Shown here: in pieces, positions 46,444 to 58,026 of the stretch
Numbering within the stretch: the first letter of the stretch is position 1
Layout: each line of letters begins with the position of its first letter
Source of the DNA: Persicaria tinctoria
Taxonomy: Eukaryota > Streptophyta > Magnoliopsida > Caryophyllales > Polygonaceae
Reading direction: 5' to 3'
DNA: 64,000 nucleotides
Assembly (NCBI GenBank): GCA_037127255.1
Contig: JBANSL010000004.1
Coordinates: 13,186,967 to 13,250,966, forward strand
Made by a program: the position numbers and the translations under genes
Notes under the pieces: generated by a model
Seen by the model: only the letters and a program-made list of their open reading frames with translations
Told to the model about the DNA's origin: nothing
Databases searched by the model: none

Positions 46444-48144
46444 ATGGCCAGTACTTCCTCTAGTCACAACGTAGAAGAAGCTTTCGAAGGGGACATCATA
46501 TTCACGTTACCCGCCGAGATAGTCCATCTGATTCTAGCTCTTCTACCGTACGCATCATTGGCAAACACCAAGCTCCTCAACAAGCGATGGCACAGCTTAT
46601 GGAGTACGGTTTTGCGGTGTTCTGGATCCGTCAATGACTTGGAAGCCGCTATGAGAAGCTTCCTGGACGGCATCAATGCCTCTGATCCCTTTCGACATCC
46701 ATGGCGCCTTGCTTACAACTATGGCAATGGAAGCACGTTGCGTGCCACCGTCACATGTAGCTGGGAGCTTTACCTTGATTTCTTGAGGCCCGAACGGACT
46801 ACCAACATCTTCCATTTGAGCCTTGAGACCCCGAGAGGTTATAACAGTACCGATTCTGATCCTGATTCGTCGTCTTTTCATGTTAAGAACCTGAGTTTGA
46901 AGTCGGTTTCTAGTCATCTTATGAGCAATGTAGTTTCTTCAGTTGTCTCGGGCTTCGGTTATCTTCAGTGCTTGCACATTGATCAATGCAGAATGAACAC
47001 ATTGTATGTGTCAGTGCCGGAGCTTCGAGAGCTGACGATTTCGGATTGCTTCCTATTGAAAACAGTCCATGTGATTGCTCCGAAGCTTGTCACATTCCGG
47101 TTCAGAGGCTCTCGTCGACCTTGGTTCTTCGGTAAAGGCCTTGATAAAACCAAATTGAAGGATGCCATGCTTGATTTTAGGAGAGGAAGCCACTCGAAAT
47201 ATCTCGGGAGCAAGCTCAACTTGCTCCTATCTGCAATAGAATTCGTCGAATCCATGACTCTTTTCCGCGCCACCTATGAGGTTTGTTCAACTTTGCATCT
47301 TTCCCTTCATTTTTTTCGGGACACTGTTCCAAAAAACCCTTCAAGACCCGTCTAGACTCCCACCTAAACCCTTGACCTTGGCCTTCCGCCAAGGTGTCAA
47401 GGTCTCCAAGACCCGCCGCGCCTAGATCGACCACAAAGACCCGCCTAGACCCTTGACCCTACCCTACCAACAAGCACCCGCCAAACGTTTTTTAGAACAC
47501 TGTTTACTGATTTCTTGAATGATCTCCATCATGCAGGAAATGATCACATCTAGCCAATATGCGCGTTGCGAGAAGCTCAAACTCGTGAATCTTAAAGAGA
47601 TATGGTGGATTGATAACTCGGTTGATAAGCAACGAATCAATCTCCTACTTTCCTTCCTAAGTATCTGTCCAGTGTTGGAGAAGCTCTTTATCACAGTATG
47701 TACTTACTGTCTTCAATCCCATTTATTCACATCAAACAATATTATGACTTGATTTAACCGAGTAGTTGTATTGTTTGTGGACAGATTGATCCGAATAGCA
47801 GCTGGTCTCGGAGTATGGTGAAGCACTTTGACAGCTGCCCTATCAAGAACACCGGACTTTCCAAGCTCAAGTTGGTTAAGATTGAGGGCTGCGTTGATGA
47901 AGACGCTGAAATGCTACTCACAGAAGCTATATCAGAGTCTGCCAAGACGGATCCAGTCATTGTTTCAAGAACAAATAATGGAGCTTACCGAACATATGTG
48001 GAGGTGGCCTCAGAACATATTGATCCATCTAGCAGAACTGTTTGGTCAGGATCCGAGTGTGCTGAATCAAAGCATGCTTTCAAACCCATAAAACCCGAGG
48101 TAGAGATGATGATTTTAGAATCGAAGCATGCTCACATGATATGA
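46444..48144 (+). CDS. F-box/LRR-type protein (copy 1)
   Basis: Exons 46444-47280, 47537-47695 and 47785-48144 have GT-AG borders in phase and encode 451 aa. The F-box lies at about residues 20-58 (FTLPAEIVHLILALLPYASL, then NKRWHSLWSTV). A leucine-rich repeat-like region follows (LQCLHIDQCRMNTLYVSVPE, LRELTISDCFLLKTV). The F-box would bind SKP1 in an SCF ubiquitin ligase, with the C-terminal part choosing the substrate. It is a paralogue of the gene at 55859-57542: both have a 159-nt exon ending in CP...LEKLFIT or CPKIQKVYVT before IDP. No internal stop is seen. A small inverted-repeat insertion sits in intron 1. Confidence 0.88.
47322..47503. repeat. Small inverted-repeat insertion in F-box intron 1
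   Basis: The left end has CACTGTTCCAAAAAACCC. The right end reversed has CAGTGTTCTAAAAAACG. The interior is rich in AAGACCCGCCTAGACCC. It is MITE-like, but no clear target duplication was found. Confidence 0.4.
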
Positions 48145-48488
48145 TTGTCTTGATGGCCAAACTAGCTGTACAGTGTACATAAAGTTGTAAAGTTTTTGCC
48201 TTGCTACAGATATATATGTATGTAATTAATACATGTATGCAATACTAATTAATAGAGCAGTTGAAACATTCAAGATTCATCAAAGTGTGCCTTTGTATGT
48301 AATTAATACATGTATATACATATTTAATTTATGAAAATAAATAGAACGTTGTCCAAGTCGATCTAGATGTAAAGTTTATGCATTAATAAATCCTTGCTGC
48401 AGATATAAGATTCATCAAACTGTGTGTGTTTGTATGGTTCATAGGTTTAACATTCCATCAACGCCTCCGAAAGCCCCAATAATCCTTT
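48145..48488 (+). other. 3' UTR of F-box gene 1 and flank of the CACTA element
   Basis: AT-rich; ATGTAATTAATACATGTAT occurs twice (48218-48238 and 48296-48314), as does AAGATTCATCAAA. It ends in TTT (48486-48488), the left target duplication of the CACTA element. Confidence 0.4.
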
Positions 48489-48500
48489 CACTACGCCAGA

Positions 48501-48945
48501 AGGGCTTTCAGGCGACGGACCAATGTCGTCGCCTGAAATGTGATTTTCGTCACCTGATAACTCAGGCGACGAACATCCGTCGCCTGAGTAGTGGTCCGGT
48601 GACTTTCATCCTTTCACTATTCAGGCGACGAGCATCTGTATGTTCGTCGCCTGAAACATTTTAGGCGACGAAAAAATTGTTCGTCGCCTGAATTCATTGT
48701 CAGACCTAAAAGGGCTTTCCGAGCCGAGCCGAGCCAACTTCAGGCGACGGATTTGTTAGACAAGGTTCGTCGCCCCAATTTGATTAGTGAATTATATAAA
48801 ATATAAAATGTAATTCAGGCGACCATCCTTTTAGCTAAGTTCGTCGTCTCTAAAGAAGCTATGTCTGTCGCCTGAATATGAAGGTTTTTTTTAAAAAAAA
48901 ATTAGGCAACCAAGTTTTGTCAATATTCGTCGCCTGAGTGTGATT
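48501..48945. repeat. Left subterminal repeats of the CACTA element
   Basis: Multiple direct and inverted copies of TCAGGCGACG / CGTCGCCTGA at irregular spacing, many in head-to-head pairs that could form hairpins. These are probably transposase-binding sites. Confidence 0.85.
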
Positions 48946-49195
48946 TGTTTTTAAAAAAAATAATTGAAAAATGGCTGATGCCCCCTGTTTTCAATTGCAC
49001 CAAAATTGTGCACATTTTTAGCACAAAAATGTGCACAAACCTGTTTCATCTTACACAACAAACATGGCCAAGTTCACAACCCCATACAAATACAAATCCA
49101 CGTACAAATCCGCATACAAATTTACAAATCCAAGTTTGCAACTACATACAAATTCACAAATACAAACCTATTCACAAATTCATGTTCATTACTTA

Positions 49196-49390
49196 AGAGG
49201 AAGTAGGAGAGGAGTGCGAGAGATACCGGCTACTGCTGCGCGAATGAGAGCTGAGAAGGCCGCGTATCCTAAGCCGGTTGTGGATCCGACAAGTGCTGAG
49301 AAGGCTGCTGCGTATTCAAAGTCGAAGGCGCCAATATTTACAAAGACACTATCTAAAGCCATTGATGACCTAGAAGCTTCAATGTTGTGA
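49196..49390 (+). other. Exon-like open segment in the CACTA element
   Basis: Reads SRRGVREIPATAARMRAEKA, PKPVVDPTSAEKAAAYSKSK and TLSKAIDDLEASML, then a stop. It has coding-like composition unlike the surrounding AT-rich DNA. I do not recognise the family. It may be a captured terminal exon. Confidence 0.35.
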
Positions 49391-50869
49391 AAAAAAAGAA
49401 GATGAAATGCTGAATCATTTTCTGCAAACAAAAAAAAAGATGGTGTAAGTAAAACCAATTACATAAATTGTAACTTGAACTTTTATTACCAATATAAGTT
49501 GGTATAAGATTACCTGATAAAAACTCTAGAAAAGTGGCTCCTGCTGGTGTGCAAGGAAAATCGAGCTCACAATGTCAACAATTGATTGCAAACAGAACTA
49601 AACTTCTTAAGTTGGGATAGAAAATAATGCTGAAAATCATAAGCTTGGCAACTCTAAACGAGTTTTGAAATTTGAGTATGTGGAAACACATTAAAAAACA
49701 CATTCACATTAAAAAAACAAGTTCATTCATAGATAACAACCTGCACAAATGCATCTATATGTTGTTCACAACCCAAAAAATAAACAGCACAGGTAAGGAT
49801 AGAGGATTTCAATTTCACAGTAGCAACAATAAAAAAGAACTAAAAGATAATCTCAAATGGAAAATTCTTGCCAGAATATGGCAAGGGCACGCTTGCCTTT
49901 TTCCTCCCACATTAAGCCTTTTGATTATTTTGAGCATTTTATCAGTGAAAGGTAATCTTTCATTTTTCACAATTGTTCTGCAATTCTCTTGATTTTTTCC
50001 AGTCACCACATAGTTGCCAATGCCATGTTAATATGTTTGGTATTTTCTTCTTTGGATTATTAGGAAATGATATTTGTCTGAGGATTTTCTGTGTCAATCA
50101 TTTACAACAATATTTGCTTCCTTACAAAAATAAAAGATTGAAGCAGATGTAGAACTCCAATGAGAACCATTTGTCAAGTTTCAGAAAAGAAGGTGATTAA
50201 CCTTGTTTGGCAATTTCCCTCCAACACCATTTGATGGGCCATACTGAGCTGGGTGGTATGGTGAATTCCCAACTGGAGGTACATAGGAATATGAAACGCA
50301 GTGAGAATCATATAAAAAATGCAACCAAACTCCAAGAAAGGAAACACTCCAAAAGGCAATTTGGCATACATGAAGTTAAAACATACTTAATCAAAGATCA
50401 ACACACAAAAGGGAAACTGCTAAACTGAAAACAGATGAGAAAATCTTCCTCCAGCTCAATCAATTCATGCATATATAGTGTTGTGGGACAGCAGAGATTG
50501 TGCTCTTTTGGCCATAAGGCACAAATCCTACACCTCAGTAGAATGCCTGTAGGAAGGTTCAGTTTTAATTTCCTCCAAGACACTATACTGTAAATCTGAA
50601 AATAAGAAATTTATCATCATCATACTCCCAAGAACCAGCACATCTTTCCAGACCAATGAGTTCAATAATCATGCTGATTTGTCCACATCAAAAATAGACT
50701 ATCTCAAAGGAGTCATCACTCGTCACATCAATTCTTAGCCCACAATTTCATTAAGGATCATGTCCCGTCCCTCAATGAAAAAAACAACAAGGTTGTGTTG
50801 CAAACCAACAAGCACAAAAGCTGATCAAGAAGAATGCGACAAAACAAGAGATTTGTTGCAAACCAAATA

Positions 50870-51530
50870 GACCATGAAAACCCTAAATCTTCCCCGAAAA
50901 CCCTAAATCTTAATATTATAGAATGAAATTAGACCATGAAAACCCTAGATCTGAAAATTAGAGAATCAAATTAAATCACGAAAACCCTAGACTTGAATTT
51001 GAGAGGAGCATTCGAGATCTCAAAACCCAAGGGAAAGTCGAAGGGAGACCGAGGACGTGAGTGCTTACCAGAGAAGTGGCGGAGGAGCATCGGTGCCTAG
51101 ATCCTCTTTCTCGGCTCCGTGTGGGCTTTGGATTCGCCATCGACGTCGGCTCCAGATCCGATCAACTCAAGCGACATGAGGCCATCACCATCGACATGGT
51201 GGGAGGCCGCGTTCTTCCTCTCTGGTCTATTTTCGAAGCAGAGAGATGGGAGAGCAAGCTCCGGCAAGGCGAGGAGGGCCGCTACGGCTAGAGAGAGAAA
51301 GGATGGGGAATGAGGACGGAGGAAGCCATTGAAGGGCGACTTTGAGAGCTCGGCGTGAGAAGAGGAAGGAGAAGGCGGCGACGGTGTCGAAGGGACGGAG
51401 GTGACGGGAATCGAAGGAGGAACAGTACGTGCAGAGGAAGGAGACGGCGAATATCAACAGGGTGCTAGGGTTTCGGGGTTGAAGAGTGAAGGATAAAAGG
51501 GGCTTCGGGTTTGGTCTGGGAACATTTTAG
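50870..51530 (-). other. Leader-like GC-rich segment in the CACTA element
   Basis: On the minus strand this resembles a plant gene start: pyrimidine-rich leader, CCGAAACCCTAGCACCCTG, then GC-rich text, a possible GT donor near 51065 and AAAACCCTAAATC-type phrases. No protein family is recognisable. Probably a captured 5' gene end. Confidence 0.35.
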
Positions 51531-52020
51531 TTTTATACTCCGTACTTGTTTTATTCAGGTGACGGACTTTGTATAGACTTGTCCCTCTCTTGAATGAATT
51601 TCAAAATTTCACCCAAATTTATGCGGGAAAATTAAGCGCCATATACTCAAGCCACCGATATAAATACATTCTTCGTCGCCTGAACGACATTTAAATTTTG
51701 AGAAAAAAGTTATACGTGAAACTTGGTGGCATTGTGAAATCTAAATTATTATTCCTAAAATGAAAATTTTAAATCTAGTCATATTAAAAATTTATAACCC
51801 GAGTTAATAGTTTAATAATGTAGTTTTAATAAAATCCAAATTTTAAATAAATATGATAAATAGTTTTAAATTAATTTTTCTTACTGTCAATTTCTACATT
51901 TTTCACCTAAGGTTTTTTTTAATTCAATAACATAATTCTAATTTTTTACACTATAATACAATGAGATTTGATTTTTTTTATTGAGTATGTTAGTATTTTC
52001 TACTTTGTTATAACATTAGT

Positions 52021-54260
52021 ATAAGGTTTTATTAGTTAATTATATGAGTTTTCCTCAAAACATAACATTATAGTATTATAATAAGAATTTTTTACTTAGT
52101 ATAAGGTTTTATTAGTTAACTATATGAATTTTCCTCAAAACATAACCTTATAGTATTATAATAAGAATTTATTACTTAGTATAAGGTTTTATTAGCAACT
52201 TATATGAGTTTTCCTCAAAACATAACCTTATAGTATTATAATAAGAATTTATTACTTAGTATAAGGTTTTATTACTTACTTATATGAGTTTTCGTCAAAA
52301 CATAACATTATAGTATTATAATAATAATTTATTAATTAGTATAAGGTTTTATTAGCAAATTATATGAGTTTTCCTCAAAACATAACCTTATAGTATTATA
52401 ATAAGAATTTATTACTTAGTATAAGGTTTTATTACTTACTTATATGAGTTTTCCTCAAAACATAACCTTATAGTATTATAATAAGAATTTATTACTTAGT
52501 ATAAGGTTTTATTACTTACTTATATGAGTTTTCCTCAAAACATAACCTTATAGTATTATAATAAGAATTTATTACTTAGTATAAGGTTTTATTAGTTAAC
52601 TATATGAATTTTCCTCAAAACATAACCTTATAGTATTATAATAAGAATTTATTACTTAGTATAAGGTTTTATTAGCAACTTATATGAGTTTTCCTCAAAA
52701 CATAACCTTATAGTATTATAATAAGAATTTATTACTTAGTATAAGGTTTTATTACTTACTTATATGAGTTTTCCTCAAAACATAACATTATAGTATTATA
52801 ATAATAATTTATTAATTAGTATAAGGTTTTATTAGCAAATTATATGAGTTTTCCTCAAAACATAACCTTATAGTATTATAATAAGAATTTATTACTTAGT
52901 ATAAGGTTTTATTACTTACTTATATGAGTTTTCCTCAAAACATAACCTTATAGTATTATAATAAGAATTTATTACTTAGTATAAGGTTTTATTACTTACT
53001 TATATGAGTTTTCCTCAAAACATAACCTTATAGTATTATAATAAGAATTTATTACTTAGTATAAGGTTTTATTACTTACTTATATGAGTTTTCCTCAAAA
53101 CATAACCTTATAGTATTATAATAAGAATTTATTACTTAGTATAAGGTTTTATTAGTTACTTATATGAGTTTTCCTCAAAACATAACCTTATAGTATTATA
53201 ATAAGAATTTATTACCTAGTATAAGGTTTTATTAGCAACTTATATGAGTTTTCCTCAAAACATAACCTTATAGTATTATAATAAGAATTTACTACTTAGT
53301 ATAAGGTTTTATTAGTTACTTATATGAGTTTTCCTCAAAACATAACCTTATAGTATTATAATAAGAATTTATTACTTAGTATAAGGTTTTATTAGCAACT
53401 TATATGAGTTTTCCTCAAAACATAACCTTATAGTATTATAATAAGAATTTATTACTTAGTATAAGGTTTTATTAGTTACTTATATGAGTTTTCCTCAAAA
53501 CATAACCTTATAGTATTATAATAAGAATTTATTACCTAGTATAAGGTTTTATTAGCAACTTATATGAGTTTTCCTCAAAACATAACCTTATAGTATTATA
53601 ATAAGAATTTATTACTTAGTATAAGGTTTTATTAGTTACTTATATGAGTTTTCCTCAAAACATAACCTTATAGTATTATAATAAGAATTTATTACTTAGT
53701 ATAAGGTTTTATTAGCAACTTATATGAGTTTTCCTCAAAACATAACCTTATAGTATTATAATAAGAATTTATTACTTAGTACAAGGTTTTATTAGTTACT
53801 TATATGAGTTTTCCTCAAAACATAACCTTATAGTATTATAATAAGAATTTATTACGTAGTATAAGGTTTTATTAGTTACTTATATGAGTTTTCCCCAAAA
53901 AAGAACCTTATAGTATTATAATAAGAATTTATTACTTAGTATAAGGTTTTATTAGCAACTTATATGAGTTTTCCTCAAAACATAACCTTATAGTATTATA
54001 ATAAGAATTTATTACTTAGTATAAGGTTTTATTAGTTACTTATATGAGTTTTCCTCAAAACATAACCTTATAGTATTATAATAAGAATTTATTACTTAGT
54101 ATAAGGTTTTATTAGATACTTATATGAGTTTTCCTCAAAACATAACCTTATAGTATTATAATAAGAATTTATTACTTAGTATAAGGTTTTATTAGTTAAT
54201 TATATGAGTTTTCCTCAAAACATAACCTTATAGTATTATAATAAGAATTTATTACTTAGT
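52021..54260. repeat. 28 x 80-bp tandem array inside the CACTA element
   Basis: The unit begins ATAAGGTTTTATTAG and ends GAATTTATTACTTAGT. Each of the 28 units is exactly 80 bp; the 29th start (54261) breaks off. The variable hexamer at unit positions 14-19 (for example TTACTT, CAACTT) marks subtypes. Units 2-7 and 8-13 have the same subtype order, and units 15-22 alternate two subtypes, showing amplification in 480-bp and 160/320-bp blocks. It is AT-rich and noncoding. Confidence 0.95.
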
Positions 54261-54600
54261 ATAAGGTTTATGGTTGTATAAAATATTACCCAATTAATGT
54301 AAATTTATGGTTTTAACGTTATAAAAACATTACACAATTAATTTAAAATTTTTAACATTGTAAAGTATGGTTTTAAAATTTATAACATTGTAAAGTATGG
54401 TTTTAAAACGTTATATACATAGCTTAAAAGATTTATTACACAATTAAATAATTTTAAAATTATGGTTTTAAATTTTTAAATATAACATTGTAAATTATGG
54501 TTTTAAAATTTATAAATATAACTTATAAGATTAATATTACATAATTAATTTTAAAAATATACGTAAAATATATTTTTAATTTATAAGATTTATAAAAAAA

Positions 54601-55107
54601 ACAATGGGGTCACTCATTTAAGCGACCAACATTAAAAAAATGTCGCCACCTAAATAATTGCTATTATTTTGTCACTCATTCAGGCGACCAACATAGAGTA
54701 CACATATTATCTTCGTCCCCTGAATTTAACTCAAGCGACGAACTTTCAAAATATGTCGTCACCTGAATGAGTGACCAACTTTTATCACTCATTCAGGCGA
54801 CCAGCATGGACCACACATGTAATTTCCGTCGCCTGAAGTTAACTCAGGCGACGAACATTGACCTATGTTCGTCCCCTGAATGTTAGTTCTGACAAAAGTG
54901 GATGAGTTTTCTTCTTTTGTTCGTCGCCTAAATATGTTCGTCGCCTAAAGTTGATTCAAGCGACGAACTTTGTATATAATTGGTCGCTCAAATGTGATTT
55001 GGGTTAGGGGTCAAGCCCTAGACATTCAGGCGACGAACTCTTCTAAGTTCGTCGCCGGAAGTGAACTCAGGCGACGGAAGCTCATCAGTCCGTCGCCCGA
55101 AGTGCAA
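54601..55107. repeat. Right subterminal repeats of the CACTA element
   Basis: Many copies of TCAGGCGACGAA and its complement, more diverged than on the left, running to the terminal repeat. Confidence 0.85.
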
Positions 55108-55122
55108 TCTGGCGTAGTGTTT

Positions 55123-55858
55123 GTAATGTACCCGCCATTTATCGTCAGCAATCACACAGCAACAAGGATTGTATTTCTATATCTGCAGCTGCATTAGCCT
55201 AGCGACAAATATGGTGAACCTGGACCTCCCAGCAATTCAAATCGACCCAACTTGTTAACTCGATTCAGGTCCTCTTTCCTGCAACAGATGCCTCATACAA
55301 CGTTTTTTTTTATTGCATTAATGTGGCTTAAAAAGATCAGAGAATAGACCATAAGTTTTAGGCAATCTCCATCACATTCTCATAGTCATTGAACGGTCAA
55401 AAAAGTATTTGAAAATGCAATATATTTAATCTAAATTTTTATCTTAAATGAGTGAGAGGATAAATTTCATTTTCTTAACATATATAGCTATTTATATAAG
55501 AAATGGGATGGTATTATATATTTCATGAATTAACATCTTAACTAGCTGATTAACAACTAGAAGAAAAGAAATTTTAAATTATTCAGTTGTTGACATGGTA
55601 AAAACTGATCAATTAAGAAAATAAACTTCAAACTAAGAACATCTGTTGTTCTTTCATTCTCATTAAATCAACTTCAACAAATAAAAAAAAAGAAGCTAAC
55701 GTCTACTCCATTCCTTTTGATTATATCAACTTCATAAAAGTTCCTCTTGATATGGCTGAAAAGTATACCGATTTTGTGCACAAGCAAGCAACAACAACAT
55801 ATAAATATCGGGTGAAAAAACACCGGATCGTAATATCAGTTTACTTCCTTATATTAGC
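55123..55858 (+). other. Intergenic and upstream region of F-box gene 2
   Basis: AT-rich with no coding region. The last 100 bases contain a possible leader. No TATA box can be assigned with confidence. Confidence 0.35.
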
Positions 55859-57542
55859 ATGGGAAAGAAACTGCAGAAGAAGGGGAAGACTATGAATCGA
55901 GGGAGACGACGCACTTCAAACAACAATTCACATTCAGAAGTTGCTGGAATCGACATCCTCCAGGATGTTCATTTGCAGTAAGATAAATTATACAATTTGT
56001 TTTGAATTTTCCCCATTTAATTGTGTAATCTAAAAGAGAAACTTACATTTGTGTGCAGGCTTCCAAATCCAATGGTAGATGAAAACATCCACGATAAGAT
56101 TAGTGATCTTCCAGACGATATACTTCGAAAAATCATTTCCTCGCTACCGTTTGAATCAGCTGCACAAACAAGGCTCCTCTCAACCAGATGGAGGGAAGTT
56201 TGGGACATAACCTTAGTGCAAAAAGGAAGCATAGAGGCTATGGCTAAAGAACTCACCGGCTTCCTTGATTCGGTTGACTGGGTCAAGCCTCTAGCGCACC
56301 CATGGAAGCTTCAGTTCCACACAGACGAAGGTGGCTGCGTTCTAGAAGCTTCCACGGGTGCAAACAACAAGCTTCATCTTGATTTCTCCCATGGAGAGTC
56401 CAATTCTCCGTGGAAGTTTTACTTGGAATTGGAGCTTAGCAACAATGACTTTAAATTCATTCCTCGCCCTTCCGTTTTTCCTATAAGATCTCTTTACCTG
56501 AATTCAGTTAATAATCTATCCAGCGATGTGATTTTGTCTCTCTTGCGAAACTTACACTTTCTTGAGAGAATAGAAATCAGACAATGTAAGGGCATGTTTG
56601 GTATGAGTGTAAATGCTGGATGGAAGCTAAAGCACTTGACGATCATAGACTGCGACCAACTGAGATCAATCTCTATCCTTGGCCATGCTCTACAATCTCT
56701 CCGCTACAAAGGGAGGTTCCCGGAGATTTTCATAGTGGGGCTCTCTAGCTTGAAGGATGTTATGCTCGATTTCAGAAAAGGTCCCGGGTATGATGACTAT
56801 AGATGCTTGAGCTCTAACTCATTGCTCCTTTTGTTCTTGAAAGATGCTGAGCACATCACCTTGTGTCAATGGACATTCCAGGTAACTAGTTCTCTGGTTT
56901 AGGATTCGTCATATGAGATTCATAATTACAATAATATGAGGTTCGCCAAACGTGATTCGTATGTTTGCTTTTGACAATGCATAGGTTATGATCCGACCAA
57001 GATTGTACTCGGAAGATCCGGATGCTCAATTTAACTACCTGAAAGAGTTATGGTGGATTTGTAGCTCCATGGATGAAGAGAATATCAATTCTTTGATCTC
57101 CTTCTTGGAAGTTTGCCCCAAGATACAGAAGGTTTACGTGACGGTAAGTTCCTTATAGTTCCAGACTAGTTTGATGTTGTTGTCTAGATCTTGTCTTATA
57201 TGATTTGAAATTGTTATGTAGATTGATCCTACATGTTACAACCTTCGAAATCCAAGCAAAGGCAATTTCAATTGGACAAGTAAAGTACCAAGCAACAGTA
57301 AATTTAGAAGACTGCAGTGCTTGAAGGTAGTTAAGATGGATGGTGTGACGAGTGAGGAGGATGAGTTGCAATTAGCGGATCACATATTCCAGATAGCGAC
57401 GAAGAAGCCGATAGTACTCGCAACATCAAGGAACTCCTCATACACAAGGAGGCTCGTGAAGATCAACCCGAACCAGAGGAAGTTTGTCGAGGAAATAGAC
57501 ACTGACCTGTTGAATACTAAACATATGCATATGAGTAGTTAG
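55859..57542 (+). CDS. F-box/LRR-type protein (copy 2)
   Basis: Exons 55859-55977, 56059-56881, 56985-57143 and 57222-57542, all GT-AG and in frame, encode 473 aa. Exon 1 is a short basic leader (MGKKLQKKGKTMNRGRRR). The F-box is at about residues 52-88 (ISDLPDDILRKIISSLPFES, then LLSTRWREVWD). Leucine-rich-like repeats follow (LKHLTIIDCDQLRSISILGH). An alternative start at Met 56074 would skip the basic leader and keep the F-box. Exon 3 is 159 nt, as in copy 1, and exon 4 also starts IDP. Role: SCF substrate adaptor, substrate unknown. Confidence 0.88.
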
Positions 57543-57949
57543 AAATGGTTTTCTTGACAGACGGGAAAAAATGTAGAAATTGTAAATACTACATTCCTGA
57601 TTGCAAAGTAAACAAATCATATACTCTTACGAGACAACAACAAAATCCCAGCCCAAATTTGTTAAATGTCCACTCGGTCCGTTTTGCATTTTATTGTACA
57701 TCTTCTTTCTTTCCTTCTCTCTCTGCTTCAACGACTTCCTACTTGCTCTGGATCATTGTCTTCACAGAGTTGATCATCGTCTTCCTCTTGCTCTTGATCA
57801 TCGTCAAATACTTGTCCTAGTAAGATTCTTTTGCATTATAGGGATTACATCTATATTCCCTCTGCTTTTGTTGTCTATGGTTTATGTAAAATGTTGAAAG
57901 CTTTGCAATGAGTTATAATGTCATGTGCTTTATTTTTCTTACATTATAT
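57543..57949 (+). other. 3' region of F-box gene 2, then unassigned DNA
   Basis: No coding family is recognised. The complement of about 57735-57820 would encode an acidic stretch (FDDDQEQEEDDDQ), which may be chance or part of the gypsy element that follows. Confidence 0.3.
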
Positions 57950-58026
57950 TTCATTTAGTTGGCTCTAAAGACCAAAAAAAAAATCGAAAAGAAAGAAAAA
58001 AGAAAATGAAAAAGAAAAGAAAGAAA

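Larger units (their letters stand above)
48489..55119. mobile_element. CACTA (En/Spm) transposon, non-autonomous, 6.6 kb
   Basis: Terminal inverted repeats CACTACGCCAGA occur at 48489-48500 and, complemented, at 55108-55119. They are flanked by the 3-bp duplication TTT (48486-48488 and 55120-55122). Both ends carry many subterminal copies of TTCAGGCGACGAA in both orientations, as expected of transposase-binding repeats in CACTA elements. No TNPD/TNPA-type transposase is recognisable. The interior holds leader-like GC-rich DNA, small open frames and an 80-bp tandem array. It separates the two F-box paralogues. Confidence 0.92.

Noticed and set aside
52021..54260. Centromeric satellite array
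   Set aside because: It is confined to a CACTA element with clear ends and has only 28 copies. A wider satellite would need genome data.
57545..57897. Hydrophobic open frames after F-box gene 2
   Set aside because: Low-complexity CTT/CTC-rich sequence, overlapping frames, no start context and no recognised domain.
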